Origin: Salvator merianae
Lineage: Eukaryota > Chordata > Lepidosauria > Squamata > Teiidae
DNA: 64,000 nt
Direction: 5' to 3'
Assembly (NCBI GenBank): GCA_003586115.2
Contig: QVOM02000119.1
Coordinates: forward strand, 51,547,428 to 51,611,427
Each line of letters begins with the position of its first letter. Position 1 is the first letter of the stretch. This document shows, one piece after another, positions 44,330 to 56,744 of the stretch. Below the pieces are notes generated by a model. The model saw only the letters and a program-made list of their open reading frames with translations. It was not told the origin of the DNA and did no database searches. The translations under genes were made by a program, and so were the position numbers.

Positions 44330-45180
44330 CTGTCCTAAGATTCTGCCACAATGCTCTGACAATAGTTTTGCAGTACAATTTTTGTCCTGGTACTTGAAAT
44401 CAATTAGTAAATCTGTTGAGGTAAACTACCCAAACAGTACCCCTTTCAATGGAGAGGAAAATATTGCAAAAATTGAATAGAATAAAATAAAGCCTTTGTA
44501 CCATAATAATTAAAGCCTACGGATAGTGTAGCTCTTCAAACAGCTAGAAGGATGGCTAAATCAATAAAGCATTACCTGTTCTGAGCATGCCTGAGCAATC
44601 TAAGTTGCAGATTCTGCTTCTTAAAAACATCCGAAATTGTTTAGTTTGTAAATGGAAATCTTGGGAGTGGATGTGACCACTTTGAACTACATGCTGAAGC
44701 ATTTTTCTAGGAAACTAAGGGGACACGCTCACAATGTCTTGAGGAGGGTATTGCGGCTAACGCCCAACTGACAGTAGAAGTTGTTTACATTGCTGTTTCC
44801 AGACATCTGCCAGTGTGATCTGAATTCTTCAGTCTCCATGTAAGCAGGATGAGCTGTGCATGTGCCAGAAGCCCCTAGATCTGACTCACAGTGGATGTCC
44901 AAATCAACGGAAGAGGGCTACTTCACAAAGAGAAAAAACTTATACCTTGTCCAGTTCCTCCCCTCCCCAGGCATCTGAAGATGCCTTAAATGTTCCCAAG
45001 TTAGATCCTACCAACTCAGATGTACCTTGGATCTTCTTTGATAGACATGGACATAAGAATATTTCCTCTTGTAGTTTATCTTTGCTTCATCGCTTTCTCA
45101 AGATCTGATAAGAACTTGATTTCTTATGATTTGATGCAGACTGTCTTGATTTTGACTTGCTTTTTACTTTTGGTAGCCCT
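44330..45180. other. Nothing recognised
   Basis: No supportable gene or repeat. Confidence 0.35.
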
Positions 45181-45360
45181 AGCCCTTTCTGCACTTGGCC
45201 TTATTGCGGATTATATCCCAGAATAGGGACCTGCCATCCACATGCTAGTGCAAACTATAAAAGGTCTTGTCCAGGGGCCTACCGTAGTCTGCACTAGCAT
45301 GCAGATGACAGGGATCTATTCTGAGATATAATCTGAAATTAGTCCAAGTGCAGAAAGGCC
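45181..45360. mobile_element. 180-bp MITE, sister of 40107-40286
   Basis: It begins AGCCCTTTCTGCACTTGGCC and ends AAGTGCAGAAAGGCC. CCCT abuts both ends. Interior blocks match the 40107 copy. Confidence 0.7.
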
Positions 45361-45830
45361 CCCTGTCTGTTGGTTTGTCCTTAGGCCCTCCGAGCCATTG
45401 GCTTCGTCCCACTGTTACTCATCCTTGAAAATCTGATTAGCATGATTTATCTGGGCAAAAAAGGATTTATTGTTATTATTTTTTAAGAATCTCCCTAGAA
45501 CAAACTGCTATAGGCAATCTGGTGAAAAACAGCTATGGCTTAAAAGGCATCCTCCTAGGCTGCCTTCAATGCAGCAGGAGCAGGTAGAGGCATATCTATG
45601 CTCAAGATTGCAATCCAGGACCACAGAGATGGGCTTCGCCAGATATACATGGCAATGATCTAATTAAAATATATTCAGGGAGCGTATGAAATAGTTTACA
45701 GGGGCTGATATGTCAGACTAGGCTTAAACATTCTTTCTTAGTACATTATCACACTGTTTTCAAAATAACACTTTTATGAGTACTCCCTTGGGAGCTTGCA
45801 TTGACAGACAGCATCAGAGAGTAGACTATT

Positions 45831-45968
45831 GGGTGATCCCACAATGTTTAGTATAATGGCTTTGCAAGTGTACTAGGAGCCTCCTTTCCACGTGCTGGTG
45901 CAGTCTAAGAGAGGCCCTGCTCCTAATATGATTGCCAGTCTGGTATACTGGCCAGTGCAGAATCCCCC
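45831..45968. mobile_element. 138-bp MITE, GGGTGATYCTG family
   Basis: The left GGGTGATCC and inverted right end GGGGGATTCTGCACTGGCC bound a non-coding unit. ATT abuts both sides. It is related to 44110-44275. Confidence 0.5.
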
Positions 45969-48029
45969 ATTCTTCTTTTGCTGCCACTGCTAGCTCCTGT
46001 GTAAGTTCAGTAGAAACTGAAGGTACCTGTAGCTTTTCCCCCCATACTGCTAGCTACCATACCCATCGTCTAGTCACAAAACAGTAGTAGGCAGAGAATA
46101 AAGGGAGGATATAAGCAGAATCATAGGGGATAGTAAAGGTATGAATGAAGTGAGTTTTGCATGGACAGGCAGGCACCTGCTCATGTTTACTCTGGGGTCC
46201 ACCTATTTAATGCCTGTATGAGGAAATGAGGTTCAAGCTGGATCTCCATTTATCAGGTGAGATGACTCTGTAACTGGTGTGTAGGGAGGTGTCTCAATAG
46301 CTGTTGAAGAAGACATCTCGACATCTCCATTTGACAATGTGGAGGGATTTCCAGTGGTGGATGGAAGTGTCTTCATTCAGGGTGGCAAATGGCATCATGT
46401 AATGGCACTCTCATTGCCAATTGCAGCCAGAAATGGGATGGTGTGATCACCGTGAGGTGGTTTTGATCAGTGTGAGTGGAGATATGGTTTGCTTTGGGAC
46501 CAGAGGTCCCGCCATCGTTCTTACAGACCAAATGAATTGCAATGGATTTGAGGATGGGCAAGGATGAGACAAATCTTGTGACAGGGTGACAAATCAGGCA
46601 ATTTTAGCCATGATGGTAGGGGATGTACTGGCAGCGTTCTGCATGACAGCTGTCAATCTGGGTCTAACTCTGGAGGCTTAGAAGTTCTGCAGGCTGGGGG
46701 ATTATTGCTGCATGCCACAAATGGCCTGTTTCTGGAGCCCAGCAAAATGGAGCGCAGCCAATGACAGCAATTCTTTTCTCTGTTTGAAACTGTTGTATAC
46801 AGTGCCTTCAGAATAAATGGCACAGGAACATAGTGACTTCTATCTCACTCTTGTTTATTTGATTTAAGCATGACACTTAGATAGGAGTCCACATACAAGC
46901 TAAAATGTTTTTTCATAAGCTCAAATACTCTTTTTTCTTTTCAGTTTTGGCTTTGTGATTCCTTTTTTTCCCCTCCTTGAGCTCCTTCATTATTTCTTGT
47001 CCTTGGCTTTGTCATGGGGGAAAGGTTGCATGTGCATTAAACATCTAAGGTTTATATAGGTTTCCTTGTGGGAAATAAGTTATTTCAAAGATGTTCAAGA
47101 TACATGTAGCACATAGGTGCATGAAGAAGTATTAAAACAATTATATAGAGTGGTACAGAGCAAGAAGGTATCAGATCATAACTGAAATCTCTGGGCTCAG
47201 TTGAGCTAAAGTGTTTTGAAGCGTAGAAGAAATAAGCTTTTTTGTTGTTTTGCTTTTGAACGTCTAATGATTCATCTTTTAGGTTTTGCAGGTACATGTG
47301 GAAATTCTTGTAATTGTTCTGTCCTCTCCTCTCATCTATTCAACTCCTCACATCTATTCACTGTAGATCAGAAGAACACATTGATTAACTCTGTTTTTTA
47401 AATCAATCTTAGTAATGTGTGTGAGTTATATTTATACCATGGCTCATTGTCAGTTAGCTCATTTAGGCTGCATCCACACAGTCAAAATTAAGAAATCTCT
47501 GAGTGTCTAGGGAGTTGGCTGAACTAAAGTTCTGCCAGCTTTTGTCTTTAAGACTTCTGGAGTCTGCTTCTAATGGCAGACTTTAGAGAAGCCTGATTAA
47601 AGTACTTTGAAGCTATCCCCATTGCTACCTTCAACCCCTGGGTTGCCATGTGAATGAGCATGGTGCCTAGAAGACAAATGTATGGCCAGCAACCCGGCTA
47701 CAGTCACAGCAGGGGGTTGAAACTTTGGTAGACATTGACCAGTACTTCCAGTTCCCAGCAGCAATTTTGGCCACATTTTGAGGCTGCTGCTGCTGCTGCA
47801 GCAGCAGCAGCATTTTACTACTGTGGCATTCCCCAAAGGCTCCAAGGGGTCATCTCAGAGCCTTATGATTTGCTTAGCCTCCCAGTGCCCCCGGATGTGC
47901 ACTCTGCACCACAGCCCAGATCTCACACTCATGAGTAAGCAGCCTTTATTAGTCCAATAGTTTAAGGGCACTTAATTTCCAGCTATGGCTGGTTCTCCAA
48001 TTATGGTTACTACCTCTTCTGGACAGAGA
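45969..48029. other. Mostly unrecognised
   Basis: It contains a (CTG)n/(CAG)n palindrome at 47783-47811 and a GGCTGCATCCACACAGTC string at about 47466 that recalls a MITE end. No gene is seen. Confidence 0.35.
47783..47811. repeat. CTG/CAG trinucleotide palindrome
   Basis: A GCTGCTGCTGCTGCT run turns directly into CAGCAGCAGCAG, giving a self-complementary ~29-bp tract. Confidence 0.8.
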
Positions 48030-48657
48030 TGATCTGGGTTTATTAATCTGTCCTCTGATAACTTCCAGATCAGATTATTGTAATGCTGTCTACATGGAGC
48101 TGCCCTTGAAGATGGTTTGGAAGCTGCAGCTGGTGCAGAATGCAACAGCTAGACTGCTGATCAGAACTGCTGGCTAGATGTACATTACGTCAGTGTTAAA
48201 AAAGCTGCACTGGCTGCCAATTGGCTACCAAACGCAATTCAAGATATTAACTTTAACCTATAAGGCCATAAGTGGCTTGGACCCCAAATATCTAAAGAAA
48301 CACCTTCTCCCATATTGACCTGCCCATGCCTTAAGATCTGCAGGTGAGGCCCTTCTGGTTTTACCACCACCTTGAGTAGTAAAGGGGGCAGGAACTTGGG
48401 ATAGGGCTTTCGTGATAGAAGCTCCCATACTATAGTCTCCCTCTGATGTATGACAGGCATTTTCACTGCATAAGTTCAGAAGACTGGTGAAGACACGTCT
48501 ATTTACTCTGGCCTTTGGCTGAAGAAACACCACTTTCAGGTGCTATTATTGTTTTTTGTGTATTCATTTTATATTTTGTTTTTATGGTTGCAACATGCTT
48601 AAGACCTTCGCATATAAGGTGGAATAAAAAATATAAAAATATAAATAAATGAATATC
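48030..48657 (+). pseudogene. L2 LINE 3' fragment
   Basis: The + strand reads SRSDYCNAVYMELPLK, LVQNATARLL, KKLHWLPIGYQTQFKI, YKAISGLDPKYL and RLVKTRLFTLAFG. This is the C-terminal part of an L2-type ORF2, with stops after about every 40-60 codons. An AT-rich 3' tail with AAATAAATGAAT ends it. It is the same LINE type as the larger - strand element at 57975-61260, but much older. Confidence 0.8.
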
Positions 48658-48689
48658 ATACTGTTTTGTAACAGTTCCACTATGTATAT

Positions 48690-48955
48690 TTTCCCTAATG
48701 ATAGAATGACCTCCCCTCTGAGGTGCATCTAGATTTATCTCTGTACATTTTTAGACCTATGACAAAGATGCATCTCTTCACTCTACTAGCCTTTGGCTGA
48801 GGGAGCAGTTGCTCTAACCTTTCAGGCACGGTTGTGTGTGGTTTTAATAAATCGAATTTTAACTGTATATTATAGTTTTATTGCACTGGTTTTACCATAA
48901 TCCTCCCTAAGACCTTAGGGTAGAGGGCAGAATAGAAATGCAAATAAATAATACA
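48690..48955 (+). repeat. Second L2 LINE 3' end
   Basis: NDLPSEVHLDLSLYIF and MHLFTLLAFG match the last coding block of L2. Then comes a non-coding tail ending CCCTAAGACCTTAGGGTAG...AAATAAATAAT. It sits directly behind the previous L2 end in the same orientation. Confidence 0.65.
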
Positions 48956-49064
48956 GAGTGGATCCATATTGCTAATGCTTCCACAGTCAGTCATTTGGAT
49001 GAGAACCCTTAAATTTCAAAGCTACTGAACAGAGAGAATCTTGAAGTTTTACAAATTCCCTTAG

Positions 49065-49230
49065 AATGTAAGAAATGCCTCACTGGATTGGGCCCATGGC
49101 CCATCTAGTGCAGCAATCTGCTCTCACAGTGGCTGACTAGCTGCACAAGAAAGCCGATCAGTAGGACATGAATACACAACCTGCCAGCTCTCTCACTGCT
49201 TGGGGTGCTTGGCTCATGCTTAGTCCCTTT
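49065..49230. repeat. Interspersed repeat with CACTGGATTGGGCCCATGG core
   Basis: The wording (CTGGATTGGGCCCATGGCCC, then CATCTAGTGCAGCA, then CAGTGGCTGACTAG) is that of a very common squamate interspersed repeat. I know it only by pattern and cannot name it. Confidence 0.45.
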
Positions 49231-49589
49231 AACATACATAAGAAGGGGCTGGTAGCTAACTTCCTTATGAAGGCTTATTTGGTTAAGTTACTCCTTTATT
49301 ATATGTTGAATTCACATGGCTGAAGGACCAGAATTCTAATTTGAAGTGGAATGCCTACAGTTTAGGCTTTTCCAAAATAAAAGTTTGCCCTTGTAATCTG
49401 CTCTTACCTGCAAGAAACATGATGGACTAATCAGTTTTCTTCAAAAGATGCATAGGTTTATAGTTTGAGATAACAGCAGGAAAATAATAGAAGTGGAACT
49501 GCAAATGGAAATTCAAACACCAGCTGTGAATGGTCTCTCTGATTTGAGATAATATCTACTGTTATGAACTATGAAGCTCATATGAAGAT

Positions 49590-49650
49590 CTATTTTGTTT
49601 ATTTATTTAATTGATATCCCACCCCATTGCTCATAGGCTTCAGGGCAGCT
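49590..49650 (-). repeat. Short L2/CR1-type LINE tail
   Basis: The + strand TTTATTTAATTGATATCCCACC is the reverse of a typical LINE 3' tail (GGTGGGATA..AAATAAA). Confidence 0.45.
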
Positions 49651-49735
49651 GACTACAAAAGACAAATACAAAAAAAAAAAGTATAATATGGCAATGAAAG
49701 CTTTCCTAAAAATGCATGTGAAAAACGCAAATAAC

Positions 49736-50000
49736 AGGCAAGATCCACATCATGTCGGATTACAGCACTGTATGGGCCAGAGAGTGTTTGCACTGGCCCT
49801 GGCAGCAGCTAGCATGCTGTTCTCACAGTCCCCCTCCTGCCTGTGCTAGTGTTAAAACTGGGGAATGAAAGTTCCCTGGCTTTGATGTTTCTGCCAGGGC
49901 CTGTTTTGAAAGGCATAGGAAGTGGCCTCTGAAGTCAGCCATTTTCTGTGTCTTCAAAAATAGGACCAGGAAGATTACTGGAAGAAAGTGGCACAGGTAG
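49736..50000. repeat. Dispersed repeat related to 18150-18345
   Basis: It shares CTGGGGAATGAAAGTTCCC, GCCAGGGCCTG and GAAGTCAGCCATTTTC with the other copies. Ends are unresolved. Confidence 0.4.
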
Positions 50001-51689
50001 GTCTGTTCAATGGCAGCATGGTGGGAGGGCAGCAGAACATACTATCAAGAGTGCTTTTCCTGCTTTGTATAGAAAGCATCTCTAGTGATAACTTTCCCCT
50101 CCTCTATGGTGGGATGGTGACTTGATGGGTGTGGGATTCTGTAATCCCTATATTTTCTCAGTGGTGCCATAAACACATTATACAGATCCTACTCAACTAG
50201 TATGATAAATTAGAAATCCAGATTGATCAGAAGGCCTGCTCTTAAAATAGGTTTGTTTGTTTTTTTTGGTTCTAAAAGCAAACATATTATATTTCCATCC
50301 TATTTTACAGATGATGCAATCTTTTTCTGCTGCGTTTAACAAGGCTGTGGAAGGGATTCCTGAACAGACACGCAAATGGTTATATCCTGTCACACTCAAA
50401 GAGACCAAAACAACATCCACCTTAATAACACTGTCACTTCAGCTGCTGCTCTATACTGTGACAGTAGCCCGAGGAAGAAGATGATTGACCGCCTTAAAAA
50501 TATGATTCTGATGCAAAGCATAATGGACACAGGAAAATAAAAAAGGAGCAAGTCTAATTGTATCTTCTTGCAGTTGCTGTTGAGATTGTTCCTGTCAGCA
50601 AATATTGTTCCTGTCTTTTAAAAACAATCTAGGCTACCGACAAGTTCTTAGATTCGGTGATAACCTTACCCAAACTTCTTTTCCTTTCAATGTTGCTTAG
50701 TCTTCCTTTGGAACTAAGGGGAGATTGATTCCTCATAAGAATGTGCATAGCAAAAAAGATCCCGGTAAAATATGGTTTTATTTGCACTAAGATCTGCATT
50801 AAAGCAACTTTTGAAATTGAAGGACAATTATGGAAGTGGCACCTAATCAGTTATGATAGAAAAGAGCCACTGCATAGGATTTAGTGTAGCATATGGAGAG
50901 ATAACAAAAATAAGACTAGACAGCAGCTTCCTGTTAACTGCTGCTTCAATGTGAAATACTCTTCTAGCAGCTTCCATCTATTGCCTGACCATTGGTTTTT
51001 TCTTTCTCTGCTTCTTTGTCACACCGGTGCATTTTCAACATTGCAACTGGTTGTTTTGCGGGTTTGTGTGCTTAATCTTATCAACACCCTGACGGCAAAC
51101 ATTTGTACAGATGTTTCTACCTGCAACTCTAATGTAGCACTTTAATGCTGCTGGTATAATCTCATGATTGGTGGTACGTTAAGAGGCTCAGAAGTCGTTG
51201 GTACAGATTACTGAATTTATGTCCCCCCACACCTTTCTATTAGATGTTAGAAGACAGAAATTAGTATTGGAAAATATGTCATACTGGTCGAGTTGAGAAT
51301 CTTGTTCCTTGTGCATTATATGCCTAATAATGGAAGATGCTGTAACAGTTGCTTATTTGATCTTTAAACAAATGAGAGGATCCCTCCAGTGCTAGAATCA
51401 GTATATGATCCTGTGCATTAATTTATGCGAACTAATATATGATCCTGTGGAATTGAAGCTATACATTGTCCTTGACGATGGCTCAGTCTATGTGGGATTT
51501 GAGTGTCACTGGGCAAAACTGAGATCTCCTTTGGATGTGTCCATCCCTGTGCCCACCCATTTATATTTCCATATGTCAATGCATATCATCAGAACATTAT
51601 TCGAACAATTAATCATGGTCCCACCAATAATAAATAGAAGACTTTTCAATTATTTATGACTCTTTGCTTAGTTATGAACTAAAATCATT
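50001..51689. other. No definite feature
   Basis: No gene can be supported. A 58-codon frame at 50311-50484 follows a TTTTACAG acceptor-like string but matches nothing I know. Confidence 0.35.
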
Positions 51690-52617
51690 CCAAGGTCTTA
51701 AAGGGCTATGAGAACTAGATTGTGAAATTACCAGCACTGATAAGCTATTGTCATCCAAACAATTTAGTATTAACTCCAATTTAAAACTCCAACATAAAAG
51801 AAACATATTTAAACGTCCTTCATAGGTGGTATATGACTCCCCTGAAGACAGCACAATTAACTAAAACTGCATCCTTCAAATGCTGGCATTGCCGAACTGA
51901 CACAGGCATCTTCTTCCACCAATGGTGGTCTTGCAGTAAAGTGAAGCCTTTTTGGCAAGATATCTGCAAAGAAATCAGTGAGACAAAGAACCTCACTGCC
52001 AGAATTTCATGCCAGAACTATGTTTGCTTAATTTGTTTATGGGTCCTAACAATTCACTTAAACATAAGCATCTTACAAAGTTCTCCTTTTCCTTGGCAAA
52101 GTGGGCAATTGTGAAAAACTGGAAAAACTATGGCAACCCAACCATAAAACAATGGTATTTACATATATGGGACACAATCATGGTGGAATACCTTTCGGCC
52201 CAGACCAAGCAAATGAAAAGACAAGGATCTGTTGCAAAGTTTAATGGCCTTTGGCTTCCTTGTCAAATATTGTCATCAGACTACAAGATTTCATGATTAT
52301 CTTCCTTTACCAGGAAAACAGTGACTCTTCCAGGATATCTCATTACACCTTCCTTGAAGTTTAAAATAACATAGCAGTGCCACTGATCGTTCAGCTAGAA
52401 GTTCTGTTTGCTCTCCCCAGACTGTCTAATAGAAGTCCTAGGTTTTGCTCTGAAAGGTTATATTGCTTTAAGATATAATAATCCATTGTTCCTCCTCTAG
52501 TTTCTCATATGTTTTACTGATATTTTTATATTTTATATTATGCTGATATTTTTATGTTGAATCTTTACTGTTCTCCATATTTTGATGTAACGTCACTAAT
52601 GTGAAAATAAAAAAGGA
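51690..52617 (+). pseudogene. L1-type LINE, ORF2 C-terminus and 3' UTR
   Basis: The + strand at 51833-52290 carries the L1 ORF2 C-terminal signature. A VVYDSPED/YMTPLKTAQL block comes first. Then comes a Cys knuckle CWHC...FHQWWSC followed by KPFWQDI, then WKNYG..TIKQWYLHIWDTI and LSAQTKQMKRQ in a shifted frame. At least two frame changes and stops make it dead. An A-rich end with AAAATAAAAAAGG at about 52603-52615 marks the 3' terminus. It is 5'-truncated, as is usual for L1 insertions. Confidence 0.75.
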
Positions 52618-53029
52618 CAATTACAGACTTGATCAGCAAAATTCTAGTATCATGTTTTTGTGTCATCCTTTTAAATGAGGAGGTTGAAGGTGGAACCTGT
52701 TAGCTCCGGTCCAACCAATTATGAAAATTTACTCATACAATGCTAATACATAAATGGACTATTTGTGTTACATTGGTTAGCAAATAATAAGGTGGTTGCA
52801 GTTATCTTAAGTACAATAAAGCTTTTCTCTAATAATTTTAAGTGAAATAAAAACACTTGACACTAGGCTTTTATGCATACATATTATTCTATATGAAACT
52901 TCTTGCCATTTATGCTTAGAAATACATTAAACCTCAGGGAAATTTTTATTTCATGCACAGTAGAATTTTTTAGAGAGTCAGCAGGTCTCCACAAAATTTC
53001 TTCCATGTTTTAAAAATCATTAGATATTA

Positions 53030-53095
53030 TTTATTGATTCATTGACACTTATATCCCACCTTATAACAAAGGTTTTAAGGTGGGTTATAAGAAGA
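53030..53095 (-). repeat. Short LINE tail
   Basis: TTATTTATTGATTCATTGAC then TATCCCACCTT is the inverse of an L2/CR1 3' tail. Confidence 0.45.
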
Positions 53096-53289
53096 TGAAA
53101 GGGGGACAGGCATAAGAGAAAGGGTCAGTCTTTAGTAGGCTGTCTATCTATTAAAACACAGGTCCATAAGTCCAGCTTACAGCTGTAAATGGTTATAGGA
53201 AAAAGAATAAGATTGACTATTTTACATTTGATTCTGTTGTGGACATTCTTGACTGCATCTCCACTTACTAGATGAGGCACCTGGTAAAG

Positions 53290-54200
53290 GTTCTTCTTGC
53301 CTCATAGCATTTTTAGAACTAAGGAAAATAAAGTTTTGCACCGATCTATCTTCTTTGTTGTTAGTTTTTATTTTGGTGTCACCATTCCTAGCAGTTGCCA
53401 TTATTTTAATTTCCTTATATTTACCTCCGTTTTAGCTTTCCTACTTTCTACTTTGACTTTCAGAATGTGCTGTTTTATGCCCTTTTCATTTTTTGCCAGT
53501 AGGGTGGTATCATCTGTGTATCTTAAACTGTTTAGTCTTTCGATTGCCAATTTTTATTCCAGATTAATCTAAATATATGTTCAAGACAGCCTCTGTATAG
53601 AAATTAAAGAGATATGGAGATAGAATACAGCTCTGTCATACTTACTGATCTTGAACCAATCTGTATTCTCATAGAGTGTTCTTATAGTGGCTTCCTAGTT
53701 GCTATACAGTGAGTTTATTAAGAGAACCAAGTTTTCTGGATTGTCAAATTAAATTAGGATCTACCATTGTTTGTCATGTTCAATGCAATCAAAAGCTTTA
53801 CTGTAGCTGATGAAGCACATATATGTCCTTTTGAAATTCACTGGCTTCTTTCTGTATCCAATGGATGTTTGCAATTGTCACAGGTGATTTCCCTCCTTGG
53901 AAACCTGCCTGTATATCAGGCAGTGATCTTTCTGTAACTGGGCCCAAATGCTGTTGTGTGTTTTTCAGAAAGACTTAAGGATTGGTATAAATGCTTACCT
54001 TTTGGTCATTCATTGGTATTTCAGATGTTTTTGCTTGAATTTATTATTACTATTGTAGGTGCTGATTTAAGCAGTTTTGCTGGGATGCTGTTGATGTTAG
54101 GAGATTTTCTTTATGATCGCTGTTTCAATGCCCATGGTATTTCATCTTTCAATATGTCTGGCTCTGCTTTAGATTGCTGTTTGTCAAATGGTTGAAGGAC
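53290..54200 (-). pseudogene. RTE/BovB LINE, reverse transcriptase fragment
   Basis: On the - strand, going from high to low coordinates: FKRTYMCFISYSKAFDCIEH, the RT motif A of RTE elements; then DKQW, VLLINSLYSNQEATIRT and RYTDDTTLLAKNEKGIKQHI, the YADD motif C with Ala to Thr; then VESRKAKTEVNIRKLK. Several stops lie between. This arrangement matches BovB-type RT. It is a different, more 5' part of the element than 34101-34405. Homology may continue weakly to about 54800. Confidence 0.75.
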
Positions 54201-55170
54201 TCTAATACTGATATAAAATTCTTCCTTTTATTCTTTCCTTTCTATCTATTTTATTTTGTTTCTGTTCATGCAGCTTTTTCTCATTTCTGTTCCTTCCTAT
54301 ATATCAGCATAGAACTATTCTTCTTCATAGGCTTCTGTTCTTGGTGCTTGTTTATTTATTTATTTATTTATTTATTTTTAAAGTGAGATTTAAAGGTTTA
54401 GCACAGATTCTAAGAGGCATTATTCTATCATTTACTGCTGGTAATTTTATTGTTTGTTATCAATGCCGCATCATTCCTGCTGCTATCATTTTGAGAAAAA
54501 TGCACCATGAATTCATCTGAGTGAAAATAGCCATTCCCAATCCAGTTAATTTCATTGATGCCAGGAATGCCTATTTTGATCCTTGTTATTTCTTTCTTAA
54601 TGATGCCTGTCTTTCCTTAGTTTATACTTTGTACATTATTTTTTCCAGTTCAGTCAATTCCTTTCATCCTAGGTTTTTATCAGTATGGAGATTCTCCAAT
54701 GGAGTTTCATCTTCTGCATCAGTATTGCCTGAACTACTCACACCATGCTGCTGTTCTTCACTGGTAGCATGTTTGATACAGTTATAGAGGCAAAAATATT
54801 TACCTTAAAAGAATAAAATTCAAGACAGCCAGTTGTAAAGACTTAAAATAGAAGAGTTTATTAGTGTGTGCGTGCGTGTGTGTGTGTCTGTCTATCTATT
54901 TATAAGAAATATTCCAAGGGCAGGGCTTTGGATAAGGGCTTTTGGAAAGGATAAGGAAGGGCTGAGGAAAAATAAAAGTACAATGTTACAATGATTCCAA
55001 CAGATCAATCAGATTTTAGGGTTCGCTAACATCCATCAGTCTCCAGTACACATACTCAAAGCCTAGAAACTTCTATGGGTAGATAGAACTAGGCATGCAC
55101 AACTAATGTACATTATAAAGCAAAATAATTTACCCTTCTGTGAGAAAAGAGAGATAACACAGCTAACTCT
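54201..55170. other. Low-complexity and unrecognised DNA
   Basis: It has a (TTTA)n run at about 54349-54379 and a GT-rich run at about 54865-54890. It may include a decayed extension of the RTE fragment. Confidence 0.4.
54349..54379. repeat. (TTTA)n microsatellite
   Basis: About seven TTTA units. Confidence 0.85.
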
Positions 55171-55172
55171 TT

Positions 55173-55705
55173 GGCCATTTCTGCACTTACCTAACTGGAG
55201 TGGTTTAAGAAGTCCGCTCCTCTCCAGCATGTTCCATTCCATGAGCAAGGGCTGCTGTCCACATTGTGAAGGCTGGAAGACCGATGTTCCAGTCCAATAT
55301 TGGCAGCAATGAAAATGCACCTTTTCTCTTCCAGTTCAGACTAAGTGCACTATCAGCAAAGTGGCCCCTGTCCCATCACTCAAACACATGTGGTACACAA
55401 GGGTGGGGTGTATGCTCTTCCATTTCTGGTTGTGAAGAGGAACATTGACACTTCCTTCCATTGGGAACAATGGGAACCTCTGTAGCTTCATCTCTGAAGC
55501 TCATGCAAAGGGCTGTGGCATGTGGAAATGCTGCCACCTGCACCAGATCAGATGGCACTATACAGCTTGTGGGCCTCTTTAAACATTGGTGGACTTTTCC
55601 AGGGACCCCATAGGATGCTTCTGGCCATGACAGCAGTTTCCATGTGTGGAAAAAGTGGTCCAGCAATCATCATGTTCAAGTATACCAGATTAGTACAGAA
55701 AGGCC
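55173..55705. mobile_element. 533-bp MITE, GGCC..TTTCTGCAC family
   Basis: The left end GGCCATTTCTGCACTTA and inverted right end GGCCTTTCTGTACTAA bound a non-coding unit. CTTT abuts both ends. Confidence 0.6.
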
Positions 55706-56430
55706 CTTTGATTATTTAAATACAACTTCTCAGAAGGTTTTGTAAATCAAATGGTAGAGCCAATTACTCATCATAAGTCTTTGTTCTTTAACACTGATAG
55801 CAATGTTAAACATGAACTGTTACATAGGCCATCCATCAGGAATTTGCTTACACAAGAAATACAAAAGTATATCAGGCCTTATAATTTCTATGTTTAATTA
55901 GTTTCTCATCAGTATTAAATTCTGTTTTGAATCTCTTACTACAGTACCTTCTAGCCCGTGGATCTTGCTTTCTAGTTTCATCTTTTGACTTCTTGACAGA
56001 TGTATCATAAAGCTATGTTGATGATATTGAAGCAGGTGGCAGGACATTCTCTAGGCCTCCCCATTTATCCAGGGTTGGCTTTATCGTACAGATGTGTTAC
56101 TATTTATACAGCTGGATTGATGATTAAGTATGAGGTCCCAATCAAAAATCTAGTTGAATTCTCCAACTTTTAGTTCATGCAGCTTCTGCACTCATCAGGC
56201 AAACACCCACCATAAATGAGTGGAAAATATTATCGTCAGTGTTAGTACCATAAAGCAGGAGAAAAAAAACCTGACAATGCCTTCACCTTTTCTGCCCTAC
56301 AACCCTTGGGAGATTTATCTTACCTTAAAATATGGCTAGCCATATTTTCAACAGCATAAGAAAAGGTCCATATCTGGGGCATCTTCTGCTTCTCCAAAGA
56401 TGTGACTATGCAGAAACAGATGCCAGGAGA
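55706..56430. other. Nothing recognised
   Basis: No supportable gene or repeat. Confidence 0.35.
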
Positions 56431-56435
56431 TAAAA

Positions 56436-56584
56436 GTTCCCCAGCATTGATGTTAGTGCTGCTATGAGCAAGAATAGCATGAAAACAGCACACTTTGTGC
56501 TTTTGCTATGGTCCTAAAAGCACAAAGTATACCATTCACACATTCCCCCAGTCTGTGGAAGCAATAACATCAATGCTGGGGAAT
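56436..56584. repeat. Imperfect hairpin repeat
   Basis: Outer arms TTCCCCAGCATTGATGTTA and TAACATCAATGCTGGGGAA are exact reverse complements. An inner pair, CACTTTGTGCTTTT and AAAAGCACAAAGT, flanks an ~11-bp loop. The unequal arms between them point to an internal indel. Confidence 0.7.
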
Positions 56585-56717
56585 ATTGACATTTGTGGCA
56601 TTGACTTTGCTGCAGTTGTTCTAGATCTAAAAGTGGCAGAATCTGCTCTGAACTCATCCTGAATTTAAAAGCCGAAAAAACAAAATACCTGCCCTCGATA
56701 TGATGAAGTTTAGAGGG

Positions 56718-56743
56718 TTATTATTACTATTATTATTATTATT
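56718..56743. repeat. (ATT)n microsatellite
   Basis: About seven ATT units with one interruption. Confidence 0.8.
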
Positions 56744-56744
56744 G

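Noticed and set aside
50257..50484. Host coding exon
   Set aside because: A TTTTACAG precedes a 58-codon frame, but no family signature, no downstream donor and no partner exon could be found.
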